Assembly (NCBI GenBank): GCA_035079385.1
Contig: JAVHKY010000034.1
Span: 4,712,001-4,776,000, forward strand
Length of the DNA: 64,000 nt
Reading direction: 5' to 3'
Source of the DNA: Aspidiotus rigidus
Lineage: Eukaryota; Arthropoda; Insecta; Hemiptera; Diaspididae
Made by a program: the position numbers and the translations under genes. Below, piece after piece: positions 11,566 to 23,135 of this stretch; position 1 is the stretch's first letter, and each line of letters starts with the position of its first letter. The notes beneath the pieces are model-generated. The model did not search any database. It saw only the letters and a list, made by a program, of their open reading frames with translations, and was not told where the DNA came from.

Positions 11566-11734
11566 AAGTTCTTATTTGTGCGGTCTATTCGTAAAATTCA
11601 TTTCAATTATAGTATTATGTGCCGTAATTTCGTCAGAAATCGAATTCAATCAAAAGTAGAAATGTGCTTTTGTTTGAATCTAATTGATCCCCCCCCCCCA
11701 CCTCGACGCATGGGTTTCAATCAAACAAATACAA

Positions 11735-11880
11735 GTCAGATTACCAGACAAGTCAAAATATCTGCCATTCTTTTCGTCAATTGAACAAGGCGGATACCGA
11801 CCAGCTCCTCAGTACCCCGCCGGTTTTCATATTTCTAAAATCAAAATTTGCGGCAGTTCGTTCAGAAGAAAAGATAGGCC
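11735..11880 (+). repeat. dispersed repeat shared with 38030-38170
   Basis: AAAATATCTGCCATTC, TCAATTGAACAAG and CAGCTCCTCAGTAC recur in the same order and orientation near 38045-38110. On the minus strand both read as a short coding-like segment ending SVLFN. No family is recognised. Confidence 0.5.
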
Positions 11881-12289
11881 GATTGGCTCTAACGAATTTC
11901 CACATAAGTATGGGGCGGAACGGAGAGACTGTACATCTCGCACAAGCCGCGCGTAATATTTTAGCACGGTGAATTAAGAAACCGGTGGAAGGTTGCGTGC
12001 ACCTGAAAAGGGAATGAAGGCCGCCTTGGCAGTGGCAAGGACTGATGAACATACTACAGGAATATCCTTAAAACTGGTGGACTGGGAAGCCGTGAGTATT
12101 TCAGGCCAGTTCACTGGGCCGGAGGAGCCCGCTTTGCTGTCTATTCTCGTGAGGATCGAAAATATGGACGTAACATATTATACTACGAATATCGTTCTAT
12201 CAACATCCGCATACTACAAATACACCTTGCATGATTCATATTTTCCTGTGCGACCTCGAAATGCGCGCTTGTTTTTCAACTCATAACAA

Positions 12290-14340
12290 GCTTCTTTCGA
12301 CGAAGTTCTCTTGTCAATATTCATTATTACTCAAAGCATAAAATCCATTATACGACACATGTGGCAGGGCTGAATGAACCTGTTGATCATTCACGATGAC
12401 AAGGTTCCACTCATCATTCTGTGCAAATTCGATTCCACAAATTCGAGAATGCTGCTGCGGAGAAAGAGAGATGATGAATTTATTGTCGCGTAAACGCAGA
12501 TTGTTTCAGCGCACATTCAGGAAGTTATTGCTTCTTGTCAGTGATTACGTCCGATAAGATCGCGAATTCTACTGTATACCCGTATTTTTTTTTTTTTTTT
12601 TTTCTGCAGAATACTAAAAACGATTATGAAAGATGCAACTGACTGCAAGTATACATAATATAACATGCATGTGAAAGATATAATAATAAAAAGCTAGAGA
12701 GACACACCGCGAAGATCGCTCACACTTAATACACATATTATTTTCGAATGTAATCAACTACGACAATCAGGCGACGCAATTCCGATATTCCCGGAGATTA
12801 CAATAACATATTACACTCCTTTACGACCAGCACCACCACGGTATTATTTATTATGTAAAATAATCTAAAAATATGGCACCGATTCGCGTTCGTTCTATCG
12901 TACACTGTATACAACAGTCTGTAAAATGCAAAACAAACAGGTAGTACGATCTAGTTTGATTAAGAAGAAGTGAAAAAAAAAAAAAAAAAAAAAAGAATCT
13001 CCTCGTACGTAAATATGCAAATCAGGCTGAAGTAATTACGAAGGACTAAAAGAAGATAAAGAAACATTTATACGTTCGAAAACAGAACAGAAAAGAGCAA
13101 AAAACAAAAAGGCGTAGAATTATTTATCTTGTAAAGAAAAAGACGAGTACCGAGTCGTAATCGATTATGATTAAAGCTCGGTATAATTATCGAAGGTGTC
13201 GTTTTAATGAAGGAGCTAGTCGTTTATTTCGAAAAAATATAAGAAAAATACGACAAGAAGTCAGGAAATGAAGGTTACATACCTCTCATGTATATAGGAT
13301 AAAGAAATGAAAAATATTAAGGAAAAATTTCTTCGCAATATTATACACACAATCGGGGTGCGTAACGAAGCATCGATCAATTATTGCACTTGTAAATCCT
13401 GATCGATTGACTAGATTTGCAGCATCAGGTTTTTAAAGACGTCGTCGTCGGTACAAGAGAACGAAAAAAAATAAAGCGAAATGAGAATGGGGCGAAAAAT
13501 GATGACGCGCGGAATATAATAGAGCGTGCAGTACAAAAGATAAAGATTCTAATGTCTGGTTTATTCTCGTATACGTCGAGTGTTGTGTTTAATGCTGGAA
13601 AAAGGGCAACGTCGTAAAATCTGATATTTATTAAACGGCATCGAAATGAGAGAGAAGTGGAAAAAAAAAATTAAGTTCACCGGTAATTGGCCGGACAGAT
13701 GTAAAATACGAACTCCACTTTGCGGTACGTAAACGAGCTTTTTTAAATACTGGAACGAATGACAAATTTTTCATCTCCGTCGGAAAATGATGACGTTAAG
13801 AGACGCGACTGCGGTAGAGACGACATACCATGCGAAAAAATAGAAGAAGCTTGAGAAGAAATGACAAACGAATTCGAGAAACTTAATCTTCTCGATTTTT
13901 TTCCGTCTCGAGTCTATAAGATTCAGATTGCTCTCAAATATCTCGGCAAGGTTCTACTTTCCTTCTTTGCCTGAATTTTTTTCGAGTTATCTTTCCACAG
14001 CAAGAAGATAAAGTTCTCCGTCGTCCTTTCCCTTCGCACATTCTGCAGACCAGCTTGCACAACAGATTATAGTTCAAACTCCGTTTAGAAAAAAATCGTA
14101 TGTTCTTCAATCATTGCTTTTTTCTTCCTCCTTTTCTCATAGTTCTACGAATTTTTCAATTCTTACGTTATGTACGGCTGCGAAAGTCGGGGCCAAAAAA
14201 AGAGAGAGGAGCTTGGCAGATGAGTAAAGGCTGGGAAAAGATTTGTGAAGAGTTGTGAAGGATCGGTTGGGTTGGCTTGACCAAAACCAACCTCTCAACA
14301 CCCTCTTCGAATGGTACTTCAACGTAAGTTAATAGAGTGA
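12290..14340. other. 2 kb without recognisable features
   Basis: No transposon domain or spliced coding pattern is seen. Poly-T (about 12586) and poly-A (about 12974) runs occur. The sequence is rich in CGT/ACG-type words and low in repeats, unlike its neighbours, so it may be unique intergenic or intronic DNA. Confidence 0.35.
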
Positions 14341-14343
14341 ATG

Positions 14344-14480
14344 AAATAGTACATTTTGTAATAAGTGGCGAAAATGAACGGTATTGGAACGAGGGCAGTG
14401 TAGCCACACGAGCGAAGCGAGTGTGGATAAGCGAGTTCCAATATCGTTTGTTTTCGACACGAATTACAAACAGTACTTTT
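14344..14480. repeat. short palindromic foldback element
   Basis: The left arm (14344-14393, with AGTACATTTTGTAATAAGTG and GGTATTGGAACGAG) is complementary to the right arm (14432-14480) with a few mismatches. The 35-40 bp centre is itself a CACACGAGCGAAGCGAGTGTG palindrome, giving a long hairpin with a hairpin tip. It resembles a MITE, but no target duplication is clear. Confidence 0.65.
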
Positions 14481-14712
14481 TATAATACATGTAGTGAAAG
14501 AAACACTTAGGCCTACAATTTAAATTGGATATCGTTCAAAAAGAATGTTTACGAATTTTTCGAATGGCACCACTGACTTGATTTTCGCCACGGGTAAAAC
14601 ATTTTCGCCACTGGTAAAACATTTTCGCCACGGTTCTGATAACGGCATGTTTCGCTACGAAAAACGAACACAATACGCAGCACTTTCGCTTCATGTATTA
14701 TAAAAAGAACTT
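14477..14712. repeat. second, overlapping inverted repeat with a 20-bp tandem inside
   Basis: CTTTTTATAATACATG (14477-14492) pairs with CATGTATTATAAAAAG (about 14691-14708) with two mismatches over 25 bp. Between the arms, the 20-bp unit ATTTTCGCCACGGGTAAAAC is repeated at 14581, 14601 and partly 14621. Confidence 0.6.
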
Positions 14713-14839
14713 TTTCAAGTGGGGTATTTCTGTATCCTAGCGTGCCAAAAATATAAAATAGACATGTTGCAATAAAAATGTCTCACCACCCTCGTAGGGT
14801 ATTTGTAAATGTACTAAAAAACTCGAATGAAGGTCGCTT

Positions 14840-15090
14840 GTCGCTTGGAAGATGGCGAAACCGGTTCCACAGTACAGTGTTTCTCAACTTTTCTAATATC
14901 GCGGCACATTTTTCCATGAGATGATATTACTGCGGCACAGCATTTCCAAAACTCCAAATTGTATCGAAAATTTCTGTGCGTTTTGACGTTTTCATGTCTC
15001 TACTGATTTCCTCCTCCTAACATCAGAATTTGTGGCCTACAAAATGGCTATATGAGGCCTCATCCTTCTTTCTCTATACTACGGTTACAA
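14840..15090 (+). repeat. PLE-tail signature followed by a hAT-like terminus
   Basis: CTTGGAAGATGGCGAAACCGG (14845-14865) resembles PLE hammerhead-region sequence. From 14875, CAGTGTTTCTCAAC and ATCGCGGCACATTTTTCCATG look like a hAT terminal inverted repeat with subterminal sequence. The latter block recurs at 43809-44000. No transposase is attached to either copy. Confidence 0.5.
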
Positions 15091-15359
15091 GGATCATCCA
15101 ACGGGACTCAAAAGAATTTTGCCACCAATATACGCAAAAGTATCTGGATGATTCCTGCATTTACTGGAAACCCGCTGGGCTCTTCTAATTCCGAAATTTA
15201 TGAAAAAATATGAAATATAATCTGTATTTTTGGGCAAGACGAAGAAAGTTCTTGATTTTTATGACAGTGAATGCAGGTTTGGACTCAAGTTCAAGTAATT
15301 ATAACTGGAACTGACATCATTCAAAAATTGGAACACACCGGTCAGATAGTAGTTGTGAT

Positions 15360-15930
15360 TACTTTTTCGAGTAATTTCATAAATAAAATATTTAATTTGA
15401 ATTTTAAAAAATTTAAAATAATATCAATTAATAAGAAAATTAAAAAATGGTTTTAAAAAAATGGATTCAATAAAATTAATAAATCAATATAAAAGACAAT
15501 TTATGGTTAATATTTTGATTATAATTAAAATTAAAATTATTATTATTGAATAAATTATGAATTCAATTTATAATAACTAAATTTAATAGAAAATACACAA
15601 TCAATTTTATTTATTTCAAATTTATTCATGTATAATTCAAATAAAAATTTTATCTTTTAATAAAAAATATATTCAATTATATTGAAATTAGATTTTTTTG
15701 ATATCATTAATAAATCTAATTATTTCATCATCTTCAAGTATTACTTTCATAATTTTTATATTATAAAGAACATTAATTTTCAAATTTGAAATTTAATTTA
15801 TTCAATTCATTTAATATTTCATTTTTAAATATGAAAAATTTTTTTCATTACATATTATCAATGGAATTTTTTATTTTATATGTAATTGATTGTTAATAAA
15901 TATTATTTCAAAATAGAATAAAATCAGAGA
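15360..15930. other. extremely AT-rich island
   Basis: Nearly all bases are A or T for about 570 bp, sharply bounded against the ordinary DNA on either side. No intact gene is found; a minus-strand frame around 15775-15690 reads about 27 codons with MKVILEDDEIIRF. A mitochondrial or symbiont insert, a decayed viral segment or simple low-complexity DNA would all fit. Confidence 0.4.
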
Positions 15931-15949
15931 AAATAATATATCGTTGGGA

Positions 15950-16185
15950 TGTTCTATTTAAACCGAGATGTAATTTGTTAATACATTTTATACGTTAACC
16001 TACCACGCGCTACCAGGCATGTGCCCTATTTTTAGTTCCAGCTCTCGCTACCCTGCGGAACTGGTTTCTTCACTATTCATTTGATTTAGTCTAAAAATAA
16101 ATACCTTTTGAACACGACGGATGTGTTGTTTTCCTTCGCGTAGTGCGAGCGTACGTGAATATGTACGCGAACCCTTCAACATAAT
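15950..16185 (+). repeat. possible BEL/Pao 5' LTR end and primer-binding site
   Basis: The stretch before gag contains an AAATAAATACC polyadenylation-like signal and ends CCTTCAACA, followed by TAATGGTCCTCCGAGAGCC, which looks like the junction between a BEL/Pao LTR and the primer-binding site. The left boundary is a guess because no second LTR was found. Confidence 0.35.
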
Positions 16186-16206
16186 GGTCCTCCGAGAGCC
16201 AAATAT

Positions 16207-17530
16207 TTGAACCTTCGAAATTATTTTTCATCCAAATATCCGAACCGTTGTTTTTATTATGTTTATTTAATTTTTGAATCTGTTTATCATCTGTGTTCGT
16301 CATCGAAATTCCTTTATCGCACCCTTGTGCATTTCCGAGATAGTTGTGCTATCGAAATGACCGAAATCGAGAAAGCCGCCTCCAGGCGAAAAATTATGCT
16401 TAAAGGACTAGACTTCTTCGATGCTTCCGTTCAAGGTAAACTTGACATGTCTTCAGAAGAAGCCCGAAATCGAGAAGACCAGCTCAACGATATATGGGAA
16501 AAAGTGACAAAATTTCAAGAAATAATAGAGGACTCAATGGTCCTAACCAATCAAGAAGATGACGACTTGGACGCCCAATTAACCATCCGAGCAAACATCG
16601 ACGACAAAATCCATCGACTGAAAGCTCAGTTGGCCAAAATTACCATCGCTACTAAACGACCGTCGATAAAAGATGATCAGAGCAACCAAAACAATCCAAC
16701 GTCGTACCATCAACTTCTCCCGGAACTACCGATACCTAAATTTAATGGTTCAAAAATCCAGGAATTTCCATCGTTCTTGGACCTCTTCGACTCCACGATC
16801 CATTGTGATCCACGGCTTACTAAAGCAAGAAAATTAGCATGTACTTAAAATTATCATTAGATGGAGAAGCATTGGACCTCATCCGGAACACGATGAACAC
16901 CAACGAGAATTATGACGACGCTCGAAAAATGTTGATTAATCGGTATGAGAACAAGAAAATTCTAGTTAATACTTATATTAAAAATTTAATTATTTCCAAA
17001 TTTGCAAATGACAACCCTTTCAAATTAAAAAACTTAATTGATACCTTTCGAAATAATATCAATGGCCAGACTCAATGCGAGATTTCTATCGAGCATTAGG
17101 ACAGCATCTTAGTTTATATCTTAACCTCCAAACTAGCACCCAAAACCCGTGAAGATTGGGAACTCTATAGTTCTCCAACGGAAATTGATAGTTTTAAAAC
17201 CCTACTAGAATTTCTAGAAAAACGAATTCGAGCTCTTACTGTATTCAGAGAATCTAATCCAAATAAATATTCCATCAGTAGTGTCAACAAACCAAAAGCT
17301 GTCATCAAAGCCCATTTAGGCACGATCCGTAACCCGTCAAAAACTCCTTCAAATGATAACACACTCCTAAAATGCGACTTTTGTCACGAGAGCCATTAGA
17401 GCTTCAAGTGCCCCAAAATCACTGGTAAAGAACCAGAAAAGGTTTTGGAAATATGCCGACAAAACCAAGCTTGCCGTAACTGCTTACGTAAAAACCACAT
17501 TACGAGTCGCTGCCAATCCGACACTCCTCC
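16207..17530 (+). pseudogene. BEL/Pao retrotransposon gag, frameshifted
   Basis: The likely start is the ATG at 16357. The frame has a coiled-coil-like N-terminus and then LPELPIPKFNGSKIQEFPSF and FLDLFDSTI, the hallmark of BEL/Pao gag. After a frameshift near 16845 it continues in a second frame (LSLDGEALDLIRN, ...LINRYENKK), and after stops near 17099 and 17398 it reaches two zinc knuckles (about 17373-17415 and 17455-17515, with Cys/His spacing CxxCxxxH). Gag packages the element RNA; nothing downstream of the knuckles (protease, RT, integrase) is present. At least one frameshift and two stops show that it is dead. Confidence 0.85.
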
Positions 17531-17532
17531 AC

Positions 17533-18370
17533 ATGGATCATCCAAAGCCTAAAACCTGCGAACCCCCAATTTCAGCCCCTAGTGATGACACGAATAACTT
17601 TACTCCAATTCCAAGTTCTTCGAATTCCGCTCCTTCTAACAAGAAAACCATTCGTGTCAATACTTCTGTTATTCCGCTTGACGAAAGTAATAATGGTAAT
17701 GAGGAAAATGATGATGAAATTCGTTCTTTTCAAACACGTAGATACATCAGTTCGTCGGAAGCCACATGGAGAATTCTAGGCTTTCCCATTCACAGTCATG
17801 ATCCTATCGTCACGAAGTTGGACGTGCATTTAGAGAATGGTCAACGCGTATATTTCACTCCCGCGAATGCAGTCAATGTTCTACAACGAGCTCCTCGATC
17901 GACGTTGCTTGGATTTTTTAAACTCTGCCAGAAGGACGAATTTGCAAGCACACTGCAGTATAATCAAGTGCCTCAGTATTACACGTTGAGTGCCAGTACA
18001 AAGAAATTCGACAGGAGGTTATACAAGGACAACCAGTTGAAGGTTATCCTGGGATCTTAAAAACCTCAGCTATAGGTCGTGTGTATACAGTGCACCCGAA
18101 TAATGCCGAATGTTGCGGATGCTGTTACATACGGTCCCAGGACCTCAGTCTTTTCTTTCTCTACGTACAGTTAATGGAGTTGTATGCGATACTTATCAGG
18201 CTGCTTACTTACGTTTAGTTTTACTGGAAGATGATGAACACTGGAAAAATACCCTCACAGATGTTGCTCTTTCAAAAATGCCTCACCGTTTCAGGTACCT
18301 GTTTGCAGTGATGTTAGTGGTATGCCAAATTACAGAACCGGAAACTCCGTTTAGCAAAGTGATCCTATGA
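17533..18370 (+). pseudogene. Helitron helicase-region fragment next to BEL gag
   Basis: From about 17690 the frame reads ISSSEATWRILGFPIHSHDP, then KLDVHLENGQRVYF, FFKLCQKDEFA and, after a stop at 18060, GRVYTVHPNNAEC. A second frame from 18110 has MLLHTVPGPQSF, LRTVNGVVCDTYQAA and LVLLEDDEHW. This order is diagnostic for the region of Helitron Rep/Hel proteins just upstream of the Pif1-type helicase. Neither the HUH nuclease nor Walker motifs are visible. The first 50 codons are polar and of unknown origin. One stop and one frameshift break it. Confidence 0.8.
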
Positions 18371-18412
18371 AACGCCTAACACTTACAAAACAAATAGCTA
18401 CAGAACACACGG

Positions 18413-18442
18413 CTAGCGGTCAGGCGCGCCGCCAACCGCTAG
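18413..18442. repeat. GC-rich hairpin after the Helitron fragment
   Basis: CTAGCGGT (18413-18420) pairs with ACCGCTAG (18435-18442) around a GC-rich loop. Helitron 3' ends carry a GC-rich hairpin near CTAG, so this may mark the terminus. An AATAAA follows at about 18454. Confidence 0.35.
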
Positions 18443-18878
18443 TAGTTCTTGTGAAATAAACTCACCGTATCCTCATCGCTCTCTCTAAATTAACAAAAGC
18501 CAGTAAAAAGTCGCCCTACCTACACCCTATACTCTACACTAACTCTGTCGTCCTAAAAACACTCTGTATCACTGAGTATCACGCGTGTCGAAGTTCGTTG
18601 CTGTGAGACTTGTAATGCTGGAAAAATATGCATTTAATCTAGATTGCAATGGAATTCCAATAATAGTATCCTTCATTGAATTTACGCGCACGGATTCACC
18701 ATATTATCGGGTACAGTTTCTAGGGAGTATTTTAATCTTCGAAGACTTCTCGTTATTTTGCGTCGGTGTGAACTTAGTTATTTGCTATTTGGATATAATC
18801 TTCATCTGAGGTGAGTAAATAGATGCTGGTCATCGAATGCCCACTGAGTATAACCTCCTAGTTTCTAGATTGCATTTT

Positions 18879-19238
18879 CAGGGTGTCTACCAGAATTGAA
18901 AAATGGAAATAGTTGACATTAGTTGACCTTTTTTCGATATTTTATTTGACCCTAAAAAATTTCAGACTCCTTTCCCCCCCTCTCCAAACTAATACCGTAA
19001 TTTCGAAGAATTAATATTTAATTGAGAGAAGTGTCATTTTAAAAGTCAGTCGTTTTTTTATTATACCTTGATATTGTGCATATAGGAAGACAGGTGAAAA
19101 ACATTCTTTACACAAAATTATGCATTTTTGGACTTTTTAGTTAACCTACGGATAGGAAAGTTGACATTACTTGACTTAGTTGACCATATTTCAAAAACGT
19201 TGACTTTAATTGACTTAGTTGACCTGGTAGATACCCTG
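18879..19238 (+). mobile_element. MITE family A, copy 1
   Basis: The element begins CAGGGTGTCTACCAG and ends CTGGTAGATACCCTG, an inverted pair with one mismatch. The interior has repeated TTGACTTAGTTGACC-type words and no ORF. A second copy lies at 31784-32249 in the same orientation. The termini look hAT-like, but no 8-bp target duplication is visible; only ATTTT is shared by the two flanks. Confidence 0.75.
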
Positions 19239-19239
19239 A

Positions 19240-20700
19240 TTTTATGCAGCTTAATTGTATGAGATACTCTTAGATCAATTATACGAATATCATACGAAAG
19301 ATGATCAACCTAATCCTGCTGCTTCAATACTTTAAATCTTCACACGTCATTTGTGGGTTGGAACGACCTCTGAGCATCGGGATATCTCAAGGCCTCGGAG
19401 ACAACCTTATCTTCGAATACTTACGGTGACCTCTGAGTCTTTCTCTTGCTTGTAGGAACAAGTCATTTGTGGGAGCTTTAGAGACGGGCGGTCACGTTTG
19501 CGCACAAGCAACTTAAAAACAACACGTTTGCTCACAAACGAAGAAGGTATGTTTGCGCAAATAGAAACAGCACGATTGCGCAAATGTAAACAACACGATT
19601 GCGCAAATCCTGGAACGTTCATTTTCCTTCTGACTTGTATCAGGCTTAGGACTGAGCAGGGTAGGGTCATGAGGAGACTCAAGTCATCCGTTCCGTTTCT
19701 TTCGCTGAGCAGGGTACAAAGTTGGCCAATAGTTTCGAACCCAACATCAAAGTGGATCAAAGATGGCGCTAGTTTCAACTCTAAAAAAACTTGAGAGCAG
19801 GAGTCGGTCGAAATTCGAGTTGAGTACGGTCTCTAGAACCTAAGATTGAGACAATGTTAGAAATCAAAATTATCGATCTCCGCGCAGAACAAAATTCAAC
19901 CCCCAAGAATAAGTCAACCGAAATAAAAAGAAGGGCTCAATTCAGAACTTACAGTCAAAATCAGTCGAAATTGGAGCTTGACAGATTCTGAAAAAAGGAA
20001 GTTGAAGTGGGGTCAAGTCATGTAGAGGCTAGAGTCAGCCTTTCTGATCGTCTCTTTCCCTCAGTAGAACAGGTCAAGAGTCTCGAACCCAAAAAAAGAC
20101 GGTCGAAATTGAAGTCGAGTAAGTTTCGATCTTGTACACATCATTCATCTCACTTTTCAGTGGCATCATTCGTTCATATTCGGTTTGCGCAAACGTGTTG
20201 TCCGTCTTTGTCGCCTGTGTCCGTATGTGCGCATACGTGTCATTTTTTGTGTGTTTTTCCCCGATTTTTACTGAATTTGCGCAAACGTGTTACGGCCTTA
20301 GAGACACACCTCGTCTGCGACTTCTTGCTGTGACCACTGAGTCTTGTGAGCCTCTTTCTCTATATCTCTCTTCTCTCTTACTCGTTTGCTGCATCATACT
20401 TGTAGACAGTGTCGATCTAATTAGGTTAATTAAGGAGGAAATGCTCACACGTGATTTTTATTACTTCACAGGTCGTTCGAGAATATTCACAGCTGAGGAG
20501 ATGCCGTTCGTTATCTTCACCCATCTTGCTCATAAGATCGCTCGCTGCACTCTGACAAACATTTCTATTACGATAAATCATATTATCTACAACCTTTTGA
20601 GTCTCGTATATTCGAACACTTTTTCTTTATATTCGTACTCTACACAAAAGGAGAAAAATACCTCTCGCACATATGTGCTACAATTTATTTATTTATATTT
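19240..20700. other. non-coding stretch with clustered GCGCAAA motifs
   Basis: CACGATTGCGCAAAT-type words recur at 19490-19610 and as GCGCAAACGTGT at 20186 and 20279. Parts of 19430 and 20330 (TGACC..TGAGTCTT) also resemble each other. A 196-codon open frame at 20132-20722 has no recognisable motif and is treated as chance. No family is assigned. Confidence 0.35.
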
Positions 20701-21010
20701 CCAGAAGTTTCATACGATGTAATTGAGTTTTATGTAGGTCCACGTCCCCAGCTTCGCCATTGTGATTTTCGGACCGGAACCGGACTGAATCGTTTTTGCT
20801 GAATTGTGCCGCCGAAAATCTAGACCTATTCATGTTCAAGGTGACGAAGAAAACTAAGATCGCGAAAATTATGATAATCGAAATAGGTCAGCCTATAATC
20901 AAGAAAATGAGATGACCCAGAAAGTCGTCAAGAATATCAGAGACAGGAATACTTTCTGACAATGTCGTCTTGACTATAATGGCTTCTACAACAAGAGGAC
21001 GGGTTCGCTC
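20700..21010 (-). pseudogene. membrane-anchor and cytoplasmic-tail-like coding remnant
   Basis: On the minus strand a frame from about 21010 down to 20720 reads a polar segment (VSDILDDFLGHL), then about 22 hydrophobic residues interrupted by one TGA at about 20895, and a basic/polar tail with SRFSAAQFSKND. A C-terminal anchor of a surface glycoprotein, such as the envelope of a retroelement or an endogenised virus, would look like this; so would a host membrane protein. A splice acceptor-like TTGATTATAG lies just before the TGA. I see no ectodomain motif, so the family is open. Confidence 0.25.
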
Positions 21011-22290
21011 ACTCTATTGGAATATTGTGTATCATGAGAACATCATCGCATCGGTGCATTCAACTTTCTAGATTTTCCAGTAAAATTGTGAATAAATACA
21101 TTGACGAAACGTGTTAAGTACGAACCTACATCTCCCGTATATCTACCATTATTACGTAATACATTAATAAGTTCTATTAATTTTTCATGTCTCCGCTCTT
21201 CGATACGACGATTGTTGGAGAATCTGTTTAATCCGAAGGCCACCGATACAGTATTTTAATTGGAATCATTCTTCTTTTTTCCTTCCTCTTTTTCTTCTTC
21301 TTTTTTCCCATTTATTTATTCTAAACAGTAATCTTGTAAGAGTATGATTGTGAATAGAAAATGACTTTTTGGAACGAAAAAGCGTTTGATATTTTCTTCT
21401 CTCCCTCTCTTCTCTTCGTTGTAATTCCATTACCTACCGATGATTATTAACGCACCGCGGACTCTACATAACAACGGCAACCAGATTTTAAATAGAAAAT
21501 CAAGAAAATTAAACCCATTGTTGATAGCCAGGCGACAGAGCCGTAGAGCCACAGCAGCGCTAAGAGAAATAGTTTGTAACATAAAATCGAACAACAGAGT
21601 AGGAAAAAAAAAAAAAAAAAAGTTAATTTCTGAATAATAATTTGGAAGAAACGTTGTTGTTTACAAATTCAACATTAAGGTTATCATTTTTGAGACGTCC
21701 GATTCTGCTGGCGTATAAAAACGTAAATGCAACGTTTGTGTGCGTTCGCCTGCGAGAGGATGTTTTGTTACAGCTACAGCATCGACAAAACGATGAAATT
21801 AATAATAATGAATTCCAGCAGTGAACACCGCGGTTGAGGAAAAGATATATTTTTAGATAACGGAGAAAGAATGAAAAAAAAAAAAAAAAAAAATGTAAAC
21901 TAGTTACACTCTTCGCTATATAGTCTTCTTCTTCTTCTTCATCAGTTGGCCGCGTGTTCTCTAAGAATAAAATTTCTCAACTACCTGTTGCACCTTCAGT
22001 TTGTGATGTGAATTTTATTCAAAACGGAAACCGCTGTTCGATTTATAGGTGTATATGTACAGAATTTTTGGGTGACTCCTGATGTAATTTAGGAAATAGA
22101 GCAGATCGAACAGTTGCTATTTTAAAAAACGCTAATTAATCGAGGTTCTACCAGGAAAATACCAAAAATACGCTAGCCAACATGAAATTTTTGAGTAATA
22201 ATAAATCGCACGAAAAGAGTTTGAACGAAAAGTATAACTATAAAAACTTAATGTATAATGACTAAATTTGAATTCTAATTCGCGAAAACC
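21010..22290. other. no recognisable feature
   Basis: Short open frames on both strands have no motif. Poly-A runs lie at about 21604 and 21872, and a CTT microsatellite at about 21928. Confidence 0.3.
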
Positions 22291-22293
22291 ACA

Positions 22294-22814
22294 ATGCACG
22301 AAATTCTGAACCTCTATAACAAAAACAAAGGAGAGTTTAATTTTTTAACGAATAATTTATTATTTCTCGAAATAATGGAATTAGTGAGGAAATGGTTCGA
22401 GAAACGGAACCCGCACTCGGCAAATTCATCTCCTTATCAGTGTGGACGACCGCCTACCAGTGGGCTGCTAGTGATCTGCCAATTCCTCAGCGTACAATTC
22501 AGGAAGAAGACTACATGCAATACTTTGTCGCGTCAACGACATCTGAAGAACCAATCACTGAAAATATATTATCTAAATTTTTGATGGGAGAGGGAAAATG
22601 GCGTAGTTTCGACGAATTCAAGAAACATAAGATCAGTGTTTGGATCACAAAGATTAACCGTGCGAACTTATACAAATCTACATGCACTTGCCCTGTATAT
22701 TTGAAAGGCTGGCTGTGCAAGCATACTGTCGGAATGTGCCCCCAGAGGCCAAGCTCATACCAATGGGCCAAAAGCGTAAGCAAGGAATGCCTAGCAAGGC
22801 TAAACGAGCTCTAA
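22294..22814 (+). pseudogene. MULE-type transposase C-terminus with SWIM zinc finger, copy 1
   Basis: A first frame gives EIMELVRKWFEKRNPHS. After a frameshift near 22430 a second frame reads SVWTTAYQWAASDLP and ends with STCTCPVYLKGWLCKHTVGM, a SWIM finger (CxC...CxH; Cys98, Cys100, Cys109, His111 of the 140-residue frame). SWIM fingers at this place are known from MULE-type transposases and related domesticated genes. The catalytic DDE part is absent. The inverted relative at 28690-27940 shares the WTAAYQWAA block. Confidence 0.7.
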
Positions 22815-22974
22815 TTACTCTGTAGAGTATCACACAAATATTCAATTTGTCTTTTACTTATAAAATAATGACTGAATTGAACAAAATATATGAATCGTGA
22901 TGTGAACTTTTTAATTAATAATAATTTCTGTTATAGACTTTTCAATTACTAACAATTTTTCTTGTGGAATATCG

Positions 22975-23135
22975 TCAATTTTTTTTTTTTTTTCGTTGAA
23001 TGTAATTTTTTAATGTGCACAAAATTATTCTTATGTTCCATTCTCTTCCATTTTCGTGAAATGATTATTAATCGCTTATTGCATTTGTGTTTTCGTGATT
23101 TTGGACTTTTCATTTTGTACGGAAAAATCACACCC
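22975..23135 (-). repeat. dispersed repeat, inverted partner of 24965-25115
   Basis: Read on the minus strand, AAATGAAAAGTCC(A/G)AAATCACGAAAA and AATCATTTCACGAAAA recur in the same order at 24975-25060 on the plus strand. The two copies flank the LINE fragment at 23.6-24.96 kb. Confidence 0.55.

Noticed and set aside
11580..12286. Overlapping open frames on both strands (11578-12286)
   Set aside because: They overlap in different frames over a dispersed repeat, and none has a recognisable domain or splice support.
20132..20722. 196-codon open frame, hydrophobic in parts
   Set aside because: No motif, poor codon regularity and overlap with the GCGCAAA word cluster; treated as chance in T-rich DNA.
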